This document shows positions 7,548 to 15,699 of a stretch of DNA of 64,000 nucleotides, in pieces. Source of the DNA: Bradyrhizobium jicamae. Lineage in GTDB: Bacteria > Pseudomonadota > Alphaproteobacteria > Rhizobiales > Xanthobacteraceae. Both the position numbers and the translations under genes were made by a program. Positions within the stretch are counted from its first letter, which is position 1. Every line of letters begins with the position of its first letter. Location of the stretch: NCBI RefSeq assembly GCF_018130215.1, contig NZ_JAFCKQ010000030.1:25370-89369 (forward strand), given 5' to 3'. A model generated the notes under the pieces. The model did not search any database. It saw nothing but the letters and a program-made list of their open reading frames with translations, and was not told where the DNA came from.

Positions 7548-10220
7548 TCAGTCCGCCGCCACGTTGATCTTCGGCGCGCTGCGCTCGCCTTGCTCCAGTT
7601 CCTCAGGCAACCCGGCGAAGCGTCGCAGCGCGCGCGCCATCCTGGCGCGGCCGCTGACGCCGGTGATGATGACGTCGACCATCGTGAAGGACGAGTGGAA
7701 TTGGCCGTGCGCCTTGAACTGCTCGACCGGAACGCCGGCCTTCGCCAGCGCCTCGCCATAGGCCACGCCCTCGTCGCGAAGCGGATCGAATTCGCAGGTC
7801 GTGATGAAGGCCGGCGGCAGGCCTTCGAGCTTGCCGCGCAGCGGCGAGACCCGCGGATCGGTGCGGTCGGCGGGCGAGCAATAGATGTCCCAGAACCAGT
7901 ACATCAGCCCGCGCGTCAGGAAGTAGCCGGTCGCGTTGTCGACATAGGAGGGACGATCGAAGCTGCAGTCGGTGACCGGGCACACCAGCAATTGCCCGGC
8001 GATGTCCACTCCGCCGCGATCGCGCGCGAGCTGGCAGGTGACGGCCGCGATGTTGCCGCCGGCGCTCCAGCCTGCGACGAGCACCGGCCCCGCCCTGCCA
8101 CCGAGCTCGGCAGTATGCGCGGCGATCCAGCGCGCCGCGGCGTAGCCGTCCTCGGCGGCCGCCGGGAAGCGATGCTCGGGCGCATGGCGATAGCCGACGC
8201 TGACGATGATCATGCCGGTGCGCCGGCACATGTCGCGACAGAATGGATCGTCGGATTCCTCGTCGCCCAGCACCCAGCCGCCGCCGTGGAAATAGACCAC
8301 GATCGGATGCGGCCCCGGCGTCGCCGGACGGTAGAGCTTGTACGGCAACGGCCCGTCGGCACCCTGCAACATGCCGGTGCCGACCTCGCCGACCGGACGT
8401 CCCGCGGGACGGCCCTTGTTGAACTCGTTGAGGAAGTCGCGCGCGCCCTGCGCGCCCATCGTCTCGATCGGCGGCAGGTTCATCTCGGCGAGCATGCCGA
8501 GCACGAGGCGCACATCGGGCTGCAACCGCACCACCTCGCCGTCATTGCATTGCTCGGCAACGTCGGGTCCCGTGAGCTTGAAGCCGAGCATGCCGCGGCT
8601 GACGACCTCGTTGCAGATGCTGCGATACGGGCCGACGCCGCCGGTATAGGGCATCACGCCCTGTGGCTTGCCCGGCACGTTGGCGCCGGTGTACCAGGTG
8701 TTGGCGAGCCGGTGCAGCGTCAGCGTCGCGCAATCGGCCATGTGCCGCTCCCAGCCGGCCTGTGCCGTCCCGGTCGCTTCCATCGTGGTGAAGCCGGCCT
8801 CACGCAGCTGCATCAGGCGATCCACCACCCAATCGACATGCTGCTCGATCGAGACAGCCATGTTCGACAGCACCGACGGACTGCCGGGCCCGGTGACCAT
8901 GAAGAGGTTGGGGAAACCCGCGACCGTGAGCCCGAGATAGGTCTGCGGCCCGTGCGCCCAGACATCAGACAGCGACTTGCCGCCGCGCCCGGTGATCGGA
9001 TGCACCGCCATGATCGCGCCGGTCATCGCGTCGAAGCCGGTCGCGAACACGATGACGTCGACATCGAAGCTGCGCTTGTCGGTCGTGATGCCACTTGCCG
9101 TGATCGTCTTGATCGGCTCCTGCCGCAGATTGACCAGCGTCACGTTGGGACGGTTGTAGGTCGCATAGTAGTTGGTATCGAGGCAGGGACGCTTGGCGCC
9201 GAACGGATGATCGTGCGGCGTCAGCGCCGCGGCAATCTCCGGATCCTTGACGACACCCTTGATCTTCTCGCGGATCAGGTCGGCAACCACGGTGTTGCCG
9301 TCGACATCGACGCCCTGATCGGCCCAGAGCTGCGTCAGGATGTGCACGAGATCGCCGGCGGCCCATGCGGTCTCGAAGCGCTCTCGGCGTTCGGCGTCGC
9401 TGAGCTGCCAGCTCACCACCGTCTGCTGCGGATACGGCACGCCGGCCATCGACCAGCGCGCCTGCTCGCGATAGGCGGCGCGGTCGGTCTCGAAGTAGGT
9501 CTTGCGATCCTCCGGTGACGGGCCGTTGCCCGCGGGTAGCGCGAAGTTCGGCGTGCGCTGGAACACGGTGAGCTGGGCGGCCTGCTCGGCGATCAGCGGG
9601 ATCGACTGGATGCCCGAGGAGCCCGTGCCGATCACCGCGACGCGCTTGCCCTTGAGGTCGACACCGTCATGCGGCCAGCGGCCGGTGAAATAGATCTTGC
9701 CCTTGAAATCCTTGACGCCGTCGATCTCCGGCGGCTTCGGCGCCGACAGGCAGCCGGTCGCCATGATGTAGTTGCGGCACGACACGGACGCGCCCTTGTC
9801 GGTCGCGATCAGCCAGCGCTCGCTGGCATCATCCCAGGTCGCCTGCGTGACGCGGGTGCCGAAGCGAATGTCGCGGCGCAGATCGTAGCGATCGGCGACG
9901 AAGCCGAAGTAACGGAGGATTTCCGGCTGGGTCGCGTATTTCTCCGACCAGGTCCAGGCGGTGTCGAGTTCCGGATCGAACGTGTAGCCGTAGTCGATGG
10001 TCTGGATGTCGCAGCGCGCGCCGGGATAGCGGTTCCAGTACCAGGTGCCGCCGACGTCGCCGCCCTCCTCGATCACGACGGCGGAGAAGCCGGCCTTGCG
10101 CAGCCGATGCAGGAGATAGAGACCGGCGAAGCCCGCGCCGACGACCGCGACGTCGACCTGCTGTACGGTTCCGCCGCGTGTCTCGTTCGAAGCGCGTGCT
10201 GCAAATGCTGCGTCTGGCAT
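7548..10220 (-). CDS. Baeyer-Villiger-type flavin monooxygenase fused to HSL-type alpha/beta hydrolase
   Basis: An 890-aa bifunctional protein. Residues about 20-550 form a class B flavoprotein of the cyclohexanone/steroid monooxygenase type: FAD Rossmann motif GAGFAG at 28-33, GGTWYWNRYPG at about 57-67, and NADPH motif GTGSSG at 198-203. Residues about 600-890 form a hormone-sensitive-lipase-type esterase with oxyanion HGGGW near 643, nucleophile GWSAG near 717, Asp in CEFDPLRDEG and a late His. The expected chemistry is ketone to ester or lactone, then hydrolysis. The BVMO fingerprint F-x-G-x3-H-x3-W reads F172-K-G174-KIY-F178-TGR-W182, so its His is Phe. The ATG at 10220 has GGGAGG upstream. 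No frameshift marks a split. Confidence 0.9.
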   Translation of the reverse strand: MPDAAFAARASNETRGGTVQQVDVAVVGAGFAGLYLLHRLRKAGFSAVVIEEGGDVGGTWYWNRYPGARCDIQTIDYGYTFDPELDTAWTWSEKYATQPEILRYFGFVADRYDLRRDIRFGTRVTQATWDDASERWLIATDKGASVSCRNYIMATGCLSAPKPPEIDGVKDFKGKIYFTGRWPHDGVDLKGKRVAVIGTGSSGIQSIPLIAEQAAQLTVFQRTPNFALPAGNGPSPEDRKTYFETDRAAYREQARWSMAGVPYPQQTVVSWQLSDAERRERFETAWAAGDLVHILTQLWADQGVDVDGNTVVADLIREKIKGVVKDPEIAAALTPHDHPFGAKRPCLDTNYYATYNRPNVTLVNLRQEPIKTITASGITTDKRSFDVDVIVFATGFDAMTGAIMAVHPITGRGGKSLSDVWAHGPQTYLGLTVAGFPNLFMVTGPGSPSVLSNMAVSIEQHVDWVVDRLMQLREAGFTTMEATGTAQAGWERHMADCATLTLHRLANTWYTGANVPGKPQGVMPYTGGVGPYRSICNEVVSRGMLGFKLTGPDVAEQCNDGEVVRLQPDVRLVLGMLAEMNLPPIETMGAQGARDFLNEFNKGRPAGRPVGEVGTGMLQGADGPLPYKLYRPATPGPHPIVVYFHGGGWVLGDEESDDPFCRDMCRRTGMIIVSVGYRHAPEHRFPAAAEDGYAAARWIAAHTAELGGRAGPVLVAGWSAGGNIAAVTCQLARDRGGVDIAGQLLVCPVTDCSFDRPSYVDNATGYFLTRGLMYWFWDIYCSPADRTDPRVSPLRGKLEGLPPAFITTCEFDPLRDEGVAYGEALAKAGVPVEQFKAHGQFHSSFTMVDVIITGVSGRARMARALRRFAGLPEELEQGERSAPKINVAAD

Positions 10221-10273
10221 GCCATTCCTCCCACAGGTTTGATTTTGGAGGAAGGCTAGTCCTGACCCCTCAG

Positions 10274-10290
10274 TTTGTCATCACGACAAA
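10274..10290. promoter_or_regulatory. Inverted repeat upstream of the BVMO-esterase gene
   Basis: TTTGTC-ATCAC-GACAAA is a perfect 6-bp inverted repeat with a 5-base spacer. It lies 54 bp before the monooxygenase-esterase ATG, a plausible operator position. No regulator gene is adjacent, so the binding protein is unknown. Confidence 0.4.
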
Positions 10291-10405
10291 TGCAATCTGA
10301 GGCAGCGTGTAGACGCAACTTGTCTGGCCGCCGTGCTTGCGGAACTGCTTGGTCGCTTCAGCGAGAAATTGCTTTGCAATCTTGTCGCGAGCTCCTCGCG
10401 ATGCG

Positions 10406-10432
10406 ACGTTGCAGTGTCAACGTTGCAGTGTC
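10406..10432. repeat. 13-bp tandem duplication
   Basis: ACGTTGCAGTGTC occurs at 10406-10418 and again at 10420-10432, period 14. The second copy ends at the base before the stop codon of the SDR gene. It looks like a local slippage duplication; no function is assigned. Confidence 0.7.
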
Positions 10433-11137
10433 TCAAACCGACCGCATCAATCCGCCATCGACGCGGATGTTCTGACCAGTGATGTAGGCGGCGCCGTCGG
10501 AGGCGAGGAAGGCGATCGTCGCGGCGATCTCCTCGGCCTTGCCATAACGCTGCATCGGCACGCTCTGGCGGCGCTCCTCGTTCGCCGGCAGGCTGTCGAT
10601 CCAGCCCGGCAGCACGTTGTTCATGCGGACATTGTCGGCGGCGTAGCTGTCGGTGAACAATTTCGTGAATGCGGCGAGACCGGCGCGGAATACGGCCGAG
10701 GTCGGGAACATCGCGCTCGGCTCGAACGCCCAGGCGCTCGAGATGTTGATGATCGCGCCTGATTTCTGCGCCTGCATGATCGGTGCGACCAGGCGCGCCG
10801 GGCGGATCACGTTCAGGAGATAGACATCGAGGCCGGTATGCCATTGCTCGTCGGTCAATTCCAGCACCGGCGCGCGCGGGCCATGGCCGGCGCTGTTGAC
10901 CAGTGCATCGATGCGGCCCCAGCGCGCCATCACGCCGTCGACGGCGCGCTTCAGGTCGTCGTTCGAGCGGTTGGAGCCGGTGAAGCCGAGGCCGCCGAGT
11001 TCGTTCGCGAGCGTCTCGCCCTTGCCCGATGACGACATGATCGCGACCTGAAATCCGTCCGCCGCAAGCCGGCGTGCCGCCGCTGCGCCCATGCCGCTGC
11101 CGCCCGCAGTGACGAGCGCGACCTTCGTTGCTGCCAT
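10433..11137 (-). CDS. Atypical short-chain dehydrogenase/reductase lacking the YxxxK motif
   Basis: A 234-aa Rossmann-fold SDR. The N-terminal dinucleotide motif is TAGGSGMG (residues about 10-17), an NSAG strand follows at about 85-90, and the C-terminus ends VDGGLMRSV. The catalytic Ser of ISS is present (INISSAW), but the expected Tyr-x3-Lys reads S-A-V-F-R, with both Tyr and Lys replaced. The protein may be a non-canonical SDR or a non-catalytic binding protein. It is the next gene after the monooxygenase-esterase on the same strand, but 212 bp upstream of it, so co-transcription is uncertain. Confidence 0.87.
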   Translation of the reverse strand: MAATKVALVTAGGSGMGAAAARRLAADGFQVAIMSSSGKGETLANELGGLGFTGSNRSNDDLKRAVDGVMARWGRIDALVNSAGHGPRAPVLELTDEQWHTGLDVYLLNVIRPARLVAPIMQAQKSGAIINISSAWAFEPSAMFPTSAVFRAGLAAFTKLFTDSYAADNVRMNNVLPGWIDSLPANEERRQSVPMQRYGKAEEIAATIAFLASDGAAYITGQNIRVDGGLMRSV

Positions 11138-11172
11138 GATCGATTATCCCGTGATGTTGAGCCGGACGCCGG

Positions 11173-11556
11173 CTATGCCTTCGCAGCGTCCTTGAGCAGT
11201 TTCGTCACCTCCGCGACCAGCTCGTCGGGCGAGAACGGCTTTTGCAGCAGCACGCTATCAGGCACGCCCTTGGTCGGCCACTCGTCGCCACCGCCGCCCG
11301 TAATGTAGAGCACCGGAAAGGCCGGATCGACCTCGCGGGCACCACGCGCCACGCGCCAGCCGTCGAGCCGGCCGAGCAGGCGAATATCGGTGACCAGGGC
11401 GCTGTATTTGGTGCGGAATGCCTTCAGCAAGGTCAGCGCTTCCTCGCCCGAGCCTGCTATCGCCGGTTCGAAGCCGCCATCCTTCAAGGCGTCCTCAACC
11501 AGTGATTGAAGGTCACGATCGTCTTCGATGACGAGAATGATCGGCGCGTCTGGCAA
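11173..11556 (-). CDS. Single-domain response regulator (receiver only)
   Basis: A 127-aa CheY-like receiver without an output domain. The acidic pair is E11-D12/D13, the phospho-acceptor is D57 (VTDIRL) and the invariant lysine is K106 (LLQKPF). Start choice: the TTG at 11556 lies five bases after an AGGGGGA ribosome site and leaves a normal receiver N-terminus. Starts further upstream (to 11796) would run into the extensin-like gene on the same strand and add an unstructured basic leader. It may be a phosphorelay intermediate; no kinase is adjacent. It lies 35 bp after the SDR start on the same strand. Confidence 0.85.
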   Translation of the reverse strand: MPDAPIILVIEDDRDLQSLVEDALKDGGFEPAIAGSGEEALTLLKAFRTKYSALVTDIRLLGRLDGWRVARGAREVDPAFPVLYITGGGGDEWPTKGVPDSVLLQKPFSPDELVAEVTKLLKDAAKA

Positions 11557-11662
11557 AGCTTCCCCCTGAAAATCGCCGGGCGCGCCCGGCTCCGCGAGGA
11601 TATGCAGTAAAAAATGGCTACCGTTTGCACGGTACCGGGCAAAATGATGGGCGTGGACAGCT

Positions 11663-12913
11663 TTATTCGTCTGTCGCGTCGTCCTCGTCGTCCCCGGACT
11701 TGCCCCGCGGAACGGACGGCTTGCGCCCGCCCAGCGATCCTGTCGCATATGGATCGCGCGCTGCATAGGGGCCATGGCCGCCGGCACGTGCAGCAACCTC
11801 CTCGCCGGAGCGGGCGGCCGGCTCGCAGATGAAACGACGGCTGGCGCGCCGCATCAGGTCCACGTGGATGTGGTCATAGTGATAGACATTGGATCCTGGC
11901 GCAAGCACGGTCGTGAACTGCTGGCAGGCCGCGGCCTGGACGTCGCGCAGAAAACCTTGCTCCTCCGGCAGGCCCTTCCAGCCATCCTTCACCGAGATGC
12001 GGCGGCCGTCGGACAGCGTGAAGGCGGCGATGTCGAGCGCGTTGCCGAAGGCGTGCTCGGAAATATGAGCGTGCGGATTGCCGTTCATGCCGCGGCAGGA
12101 ATAGGCGGAGATCTGCTTGATCTCGACCACGCGCGCACCGAACCAGCGCTGCGCCGCAGGTTGCACCGAATCGGCCAGCCAGCGCTCGAGCACCGAGACG
12201 ATCGGGCACGCCAATGTCGCCGCCGGCTTCACCGCAACCGGGCCAACCGCCATCACCTGATTACCGTTCGACGGTCCGAGCCGCGGCGGCGAAGCCGTGC
12301 CGGGCTGCTGATATTCGGGCTGGTGGGCATACGGCGCTGGCGAATAGAGCGGGGCTGCGCTGTCGCGCTGCGGATTGGCCGGCAACCCCGGATAATAGGG
12401 CTTGCGACCTCGCGGCTCGGGCGAGCCTTCGGGAGGCAGGTCGATCTCGTCCTGTTGCGGCTCGACGCCAGGTGCGGTGAGCGAGATCGGGCCGCCCGGT
12501 TGCGCACCGTAACCCGGTTGCGCACCGTAACCCGGTTGCGCGCCGTAATTCGGCTGGCTGACGACCTGGTCGGAGTAAGGGGCCTGCGCCGGCCGCTGGT
12601 TGATCGGCCAGCGCGGCTGATTGCCGATCGGCGCCGGCGGACGCAGATCGTCGACATATCCGTAGGCCGAGTTGCCCTCGCCGATTGCAGAGACCTTGAG
12701 CGGAAACTCCGCGCCGCAGGCGCCGGGACCGGAAATCGGGTCGATGCGAACGAGGTCGGGACCTTCCTTGACCGCGCCTGATTTCAGGCATGCGGCCTCG
12801 GCCTCGGCTCGCCACGGTTCGCGCTCGGCAGTCTGAAACAGACCGCGCCCGCAACCAGCCAGCGAGACAAGGACCAGGGAGCCGACGAGATACAAACGAA
12901 CTCCACGCGTCAT
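11663..12913 (-). CDS. Extensin-like C-terminal domain lipoprotein, putative LAS-type metallopeptidase
   Basis: A 416-aa envelope protein. The N-terminus is a lipoprotein signal (LVSLAGC lipobox). A Pro/Gln/Tyr-rich linker contains a short tandem repeat (GYGAQP units, DNA about 12500-12550). The C-terminal domain (about residues 230-380) has SEHAFGNALD and HYDHIHVDL, the zinc-binding pattern SxHxxGxAxD...DxxHxH of LAS peptidases such as VanY and MepA. That suggests a cell-wall role, a D-Ala or cross-link endopeptidase. Family assignment is firm; activity is inferred. Confidence 0.85.
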   Translation of the reverse strand: MTRGVRLYLVGSLVLVSLAGCGRGLFQTAEREPWRAEAEAACLKSGAVKEGPDLVRIDPISGPGACGAEFPLKVSAIGEGNSAYGYVDDLRPPAPIGNQPRWPINQRPAQAPYSDQVVSQPNYGAQPGYGAQPGYGAQPGGPISLTAPGVEPQQDEIDLPPEGSPEPRGRKPYYPGLPANPQRDSAAPLYSPAPYAHQPEYQQPGTASPPRLGPSNGNQVMAVGPVAVKPAATLACPIVSVLERWLADSVQPAAQRWFGARVVEIKQISAYSCRGMNGNPHAHISEHAFGNALDIAAFTLSDGRRISVKDGWKGLPEEQGFLRDVQAAACQQFTTVLAPGSNVYHYDHIHVDLMRRASRRFICEPAARSGEEVAARAGGHGPYAARDPYATGSLGGRKPSVPRGKSGDDEDDATDE

Positions 12914-13042
12914 GCGCGCAGGTTCGGCGAATTTATTTAAAGACTCTTCAACGCATTGATTTCACGTGTTTTTAACCATGCGCGGGAACCCGCCTGAAGC
13001 ATCGCGGATGCCGATCGACAGCGGAACTGACTTTTTTGGCCG

Positions 13043-13067
13043 GGAACGCCTTGCTAGCTTGATGGTT
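13043..13067 (+). promoter_or_regulatory. EcfG-like promoter (GGAAC-N16-GGTT)
   Basis: The -35 element GGAAC at 13043-13047 and the -10 element GGTT at 13064-13067 are separated by 16 bp. The general-stress sigma factor of alphaproteobacteria prefers GGAAC-N16/17-CGTT; one -10 base differs. It lies 36 bp before the small membrane-protein ATG. Confidence 0.4.
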
Positions 13068-13102
13068 AATGCGGGCAGCGTTGTGAACCAATGGAGCTTC
13101 CA

Positions 13103-13198
13103 ATGCACTCCGCGAGTCCTCTGCTGAGCAAGCTGAGCATTGTGGCCGCGTACCTCGCGTTAGCCTTCGTCGGCGCAATCATCCTCGGCGTGTTCTAG
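13103..13198 (+). CDS. Small membrane protein, 31 aa
   Basis: A short ORF with GGAG upstream and a strong terminator 25 bp after its stop, so it sits in its own transcription unit. The sequence is a short polar head (MHSASPLLSKLS) and one membrane helix (IVAAYLALAFVGAIILGVF). I recall similar 30-residue proteins in other Bradyrhizobium genomes, which would support coding, but cannot check. A candidate EcfG-type promoter precedes it. Confidence 0.65.
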   Translation: MHSASPLLSKLSIVAAYLALAFVGAIILGVF

Positions 13199-13223
13199 GC
13201 CATCTGATCAAGGCAGAATTTCG

Positions 13224-13255
13224 CGCCCGGCGGCCCGTGCCCCGCCGGGCGTTTT
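13224..13255 (+). terminator. Rho-independent terminator
   Basis: CGCCCGGCGG and CCGCCGGGCG form a perfect 10-bp GC stem with an 8-base loop, followed by TTTT. It terminates the small membrane-protein gene. Confidence 0.88.
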
Positions 13256-13343
13256 GATTTGGGGCTGATGCACGGGGCTTCATCCGCCGCCGCTGCGAGC
13301 GCTGGCGCAGCAAGCCATCGCGCCACAGGCATCGCGTATCACA

Positions 13344-13685
13344 TCAAAAATTCGAGCAGTCCGAGCCGGTGATGCCGCCGATCTTGAAGTCATGGCAGAT
13401 CAGGCCGGGATTGTCGGGATCGGGATAGCCGTCGTCGGGTTTCGCACGTTCGCGGATCGTGCGGCTGAAGCGCCAGCCGCGGGCGCGCATGCAGCTCTTG
13501 TATTGCCGTGACGTCGGCGTGCCGTTCTGCGGCGCGCCGAACTGCGCATCGCAGAACGCGGCGTCGACATGCAGCGCGTCGTCGCCGCGCTTCTGCTTCA
13601 GCATGTTGTTGTAGATATCGTTGTCGGCATGGGCGGCGGCGACGCTGCCGACGAGCAGCAGCGCGACCAGGCTCAGGCGCTTCAT
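13344..13685 (-). CDS. Small secreted Cys-containing protein, 113 aa
   Basis: The ATG at 13685 with GGAGGC upstream starts a Sec signal peptide (LSLVALLLVGSVAAAHA). The mature part has four cysteines, in AAFCDAQFG, YKSCMRARG, ICHDF and DCSNF, suggesting two disulfides in the periplasm. The segment with RQYKSCMRARGW resembles small secreted Bradyrhizobium proteins of unknown function. It is monocistronic and faces the small membrane-protein unit tail to tail. No enzymatic motif is visible. Confidence 0.7.
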   Translation of the reverse strand: MKRLSLVALLLVGSVAAAHADNDIYNNMLKQKRGDDALHVDAAFCDAQFGAPQNGTPTSRQYKSCMRARGWRFSRTIRERAKPDDGYPDPDNPGLICHDFKIGGITGSDCSNF

Positions 13686-13795
13686 GGTTGCCTCCATCGC
13701 TTGCAGGATAGCTTGACCCCTGTCGGTCGCGCGCGATGGAGCCGAGGGTTCGACGTCAGTCGATTACAAATTGGACACGTGGAGATGATCCGTTA

Positions 13796-14614
13796 TCAGG
13801 AGTGTGGCTCGACCTGCTGCCGCTGCGTGATCATGTGCTGCGGCGGGCGCGAGGCCCGGATCCAGTCGGTGCCAGTGCAATAGAACCGGCCGAGCGCGCA
13901 GGCCTCGACCCGCAGCGTGCCGATGCCCTTCAGCTCGATCGTGCCGTAATAGATGTTGCCGCTGTCGTGGCTGTAGACGCTGCCGCTCCATTGCGCATCC
14001 TGCTTTCGCTTCATGTTGATCAGCACGGATTCGCCGAGATCGCGCGTGGCCCTGTCGAGCGTGTAACCGCACAGCGCGCGGCCGCACAGGCGGATGCGCA
14101 CGAGGTTGCCGGTTTCGGTCTCCCAGTCACCGACCGGCCCCTCGGCCGGTTCGTCGCCGGTCTCGTGCGACACACGCACGACGTGCGGTGCCGGGCGCGC
14201 AGGCTCGGGCGGCATCACGGCCGGCGGAGGCGGTGCAGGCGGAGCCACCACAACGGGCTGCGGAGCCGGCGCGCTGAACACGCGTGGTGGGGGCGGAGGT
14301 GACGCCGGTGGGGCAACGACGGGTGGCGTCGCGACCGGCGCGGGCTTGGTAGACTCAGGCGGACGAGTGGCAATCGGTGCTTCGGGAATCGCGCCCGTCA
14401 TTGCAGGCGCCGGCGGAGGGCTCTTCGCGCTGCCATGACAATCTCCGCCGTCATCCCGCCGGGACTGGCCGGAGACCGAGAGACAGGAGAACGAGCGGCA
14501 TCGCACGGAATTGACGTGAATGCGATGGCCGGCGATCGAAAACGAGATGCCGTTGCCGGCATAAGCCGACGAACTGAGCAGCATTAGCGCGATGAGCAGG
14601 GAGGAGCGCTTCAT
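13796..14614 (-). CDS. Secreted DUF2147-domain protein with proline-rich linker (paralogue A)
   Basis: A 272-aa exported protein: signal peptide to about residue 20 (SSSAYA), a short N-terminal domain (GISFSIAGHRIHVNS with CRSFSCLSV), a long Pro/Ala linker, and a C-terminal DUF2147 domain (GDWETETGNLVRIRLCG, CGYTL, LINMKR, WSGSVYSHDSGNIYYGTIEL). The same architecture occurs in the divergent neighbour at 14800, so the two are paralogues. DUF2147 proteins are small periplasmic beta-barrel-like proteins of unknown role. The ATG at 14614 has GGAGG upstream. Confidence 0.8.
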   Translation of the reverse strand: MKRSSLLIALMLLSSSAYAGNGISFSIAGHRIHVNSVRCRSFSCLSVSGQSRRDDGGDCHGSAKSPPPAPAMTGAIPEAPIATRPPESTKPAPVATPPVVAPPASPPPPPRVFSAPAPQPVVVAPPAPPPPAVMPPEPARPAPHVVRVSHETGDEPAEGPVGDWETETGNLVRIRLCGRALCGYTLDRATRDLGESVLINMKRKQDAQWSGSVYSHDSGNIYYGTIELKGIGTLRVEACALGRFYCTGTDWIRASRPPQHMITQRQQVEPHS

Positions 14615-14799
14615 CGAGGCCTCCGGGGTATCGCGCACGAGGCTAGCTTCACTGCACTCACGGTGATGTGAGGTGAGTCACGCGCCGGCTCGCCGTGCGG
14701 CCTGTGACGCATGTCACGGAAGACGGCGGCGAGGCCGGCTAGCTTCCACGCCAGATCGACGCACGGCGCATCCGCCGTTCAACGCTCAAGGAGGCTCTG

Positions 14800-15546
14800 A
14801 TGAGGAAGCTCGTTGCGATCGCCGCGCTGTTGATGGCCACCACCTCCGCCCATGCCGGCGGCTCCGGCATCACCATCCAGATCGACGGCCAGCGCATCCG
14901 TGTCGAGGCGCCGCGCAATTGCAATGCTTTGTCCTGCATCCGCATCGCCGCGCCGGGCTACAACGGCACGCTCAGCGGCATCAATCTGAAGGGCCTCGGC
15001 TCGAAGGCCGACGATGACGACGACGTCGCGTCGACGACATCGGCACCGTCTGCGCCCGACTATGCGCCCGCTCCGGTCCAGGCCACGGCACCGCGGCCAC
15101 AGCCCCCAGCGCCCGTTGCAACATCAGTCGCGCCGCCTGCGCCGCCCTCGACGGTAGCGACCGCAGACCCCGCACCTGATAATGCCGCGCCCGCTCCCGT
15201 CGCCGCGCAGCCCGCGCCGCAGCTGCAACCTGCTCCGGTCTCTGCCGCGCCGACACCTGCTCCGACCGGGCCGATCGGCATCTGGGCCACCGAGGAGAAC
15301 AAGGGCAACGTCCGCGTCGAGGCTTGCGGCGACAATCTCTGCGGCTATTCGGTCAAGAGCAACGAAAGAATCCTGATCAACATGAAGCCCGACGGAAATA
15401 AATGGAGCGGCCGCATCCACGATCCCGACTCCGGCCGCAACTATGACTCGACGATCGCGATGAAGGGCCCGAACGCGATGCGCGTGCAGGGCTGTGCCTT
15501 CGGCGGCATGTTCTGCGGCGGTCAGACCTGGAAGCGGGTCAGCTAA
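14800..15546 (+). CDS. Secreted DUF2147-domain protein with proline-rich linker (paralogue B)
   Basis: A 248-aa exported protein with the same order as its divergent neighbour: signal peptide (to about residue 20, TSAHA), N-terminal GITIQIDGQRIRVEA with CNALSCIRI, a Pro/Ala linker from about residue 75 to 165, and a C-terminal DUF2147 domain (GIWATEENKGNVRVEACG, CGYSV, LINMKPDGNKWSGRI). The AAGGAGG ribosome site is strong. The 185-bp gap to paralogue A must hold both promoters, so the pair is probably co-regulated. The cysteines are conserved between the two proteins. Confidence 0.8.
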   Translation: MRKLVAIAALLMATTSAHAGGSGITIQIDGQRIRVEAPRNCNALSCIRIAAPGYNGTLSGINLKGLGSKADDDDDVASTTSAPSAPDYAPAPVQATAPRPQPPAPVATSVAPPAPPSTVATADPAPDNAAPAPVAAQPAPQLQPAPVSAAPTPAPTGPIGIWATEENKGNVRVEACGDNLCGYSVKSNERILINMKPDGNKWSGRIHDPDSGRNYDSTIAMKGPNAMRVQGCAFGGMFCGGQTWKRVS

Positions 15547-15561
15547 TTCGGAGTGATTTCA

Positions 15562-15600
15562 ATGCCCGCTTCCGCCCGGCCACCGGCGGCAAGCGGGCAT
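15562..15600 (+). terminator. Hairpin after DUF2147 paralogue B
   Basis: ATGCCCGCTT and AAGCGGGCAT pair perfectly over 10 bp. The 19-base loop contains a further CCGCC/GGCGG pairing. The T-run is weak, so termination is likely but not certain. Confidence 0.55.
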
Positions 15601-15699
15601 TCGCAATTAAAAGTGTGCCGAACCGCCGCTTCATGGAGATCATCCGGCACGGTATAACAGGGCCATCGTTGATTTGAGAATCCGCGGAGGCGGCTGACG

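Noticed and set aside
7533..9518. Long plus-strand frame (661 codons) opposite the BVMO-esterase
   Set aside because: It is Arg/His/Asp/Ala-rich with no domain and lies antisense to a protein with clear motifs; typical high-GC shadow.
12499..12550. Short tandem repeats that might look like CRISPR
   Set aside because: Only three units of about 18 bp without spacers, inside the extensin-like linker (GYGAQP).
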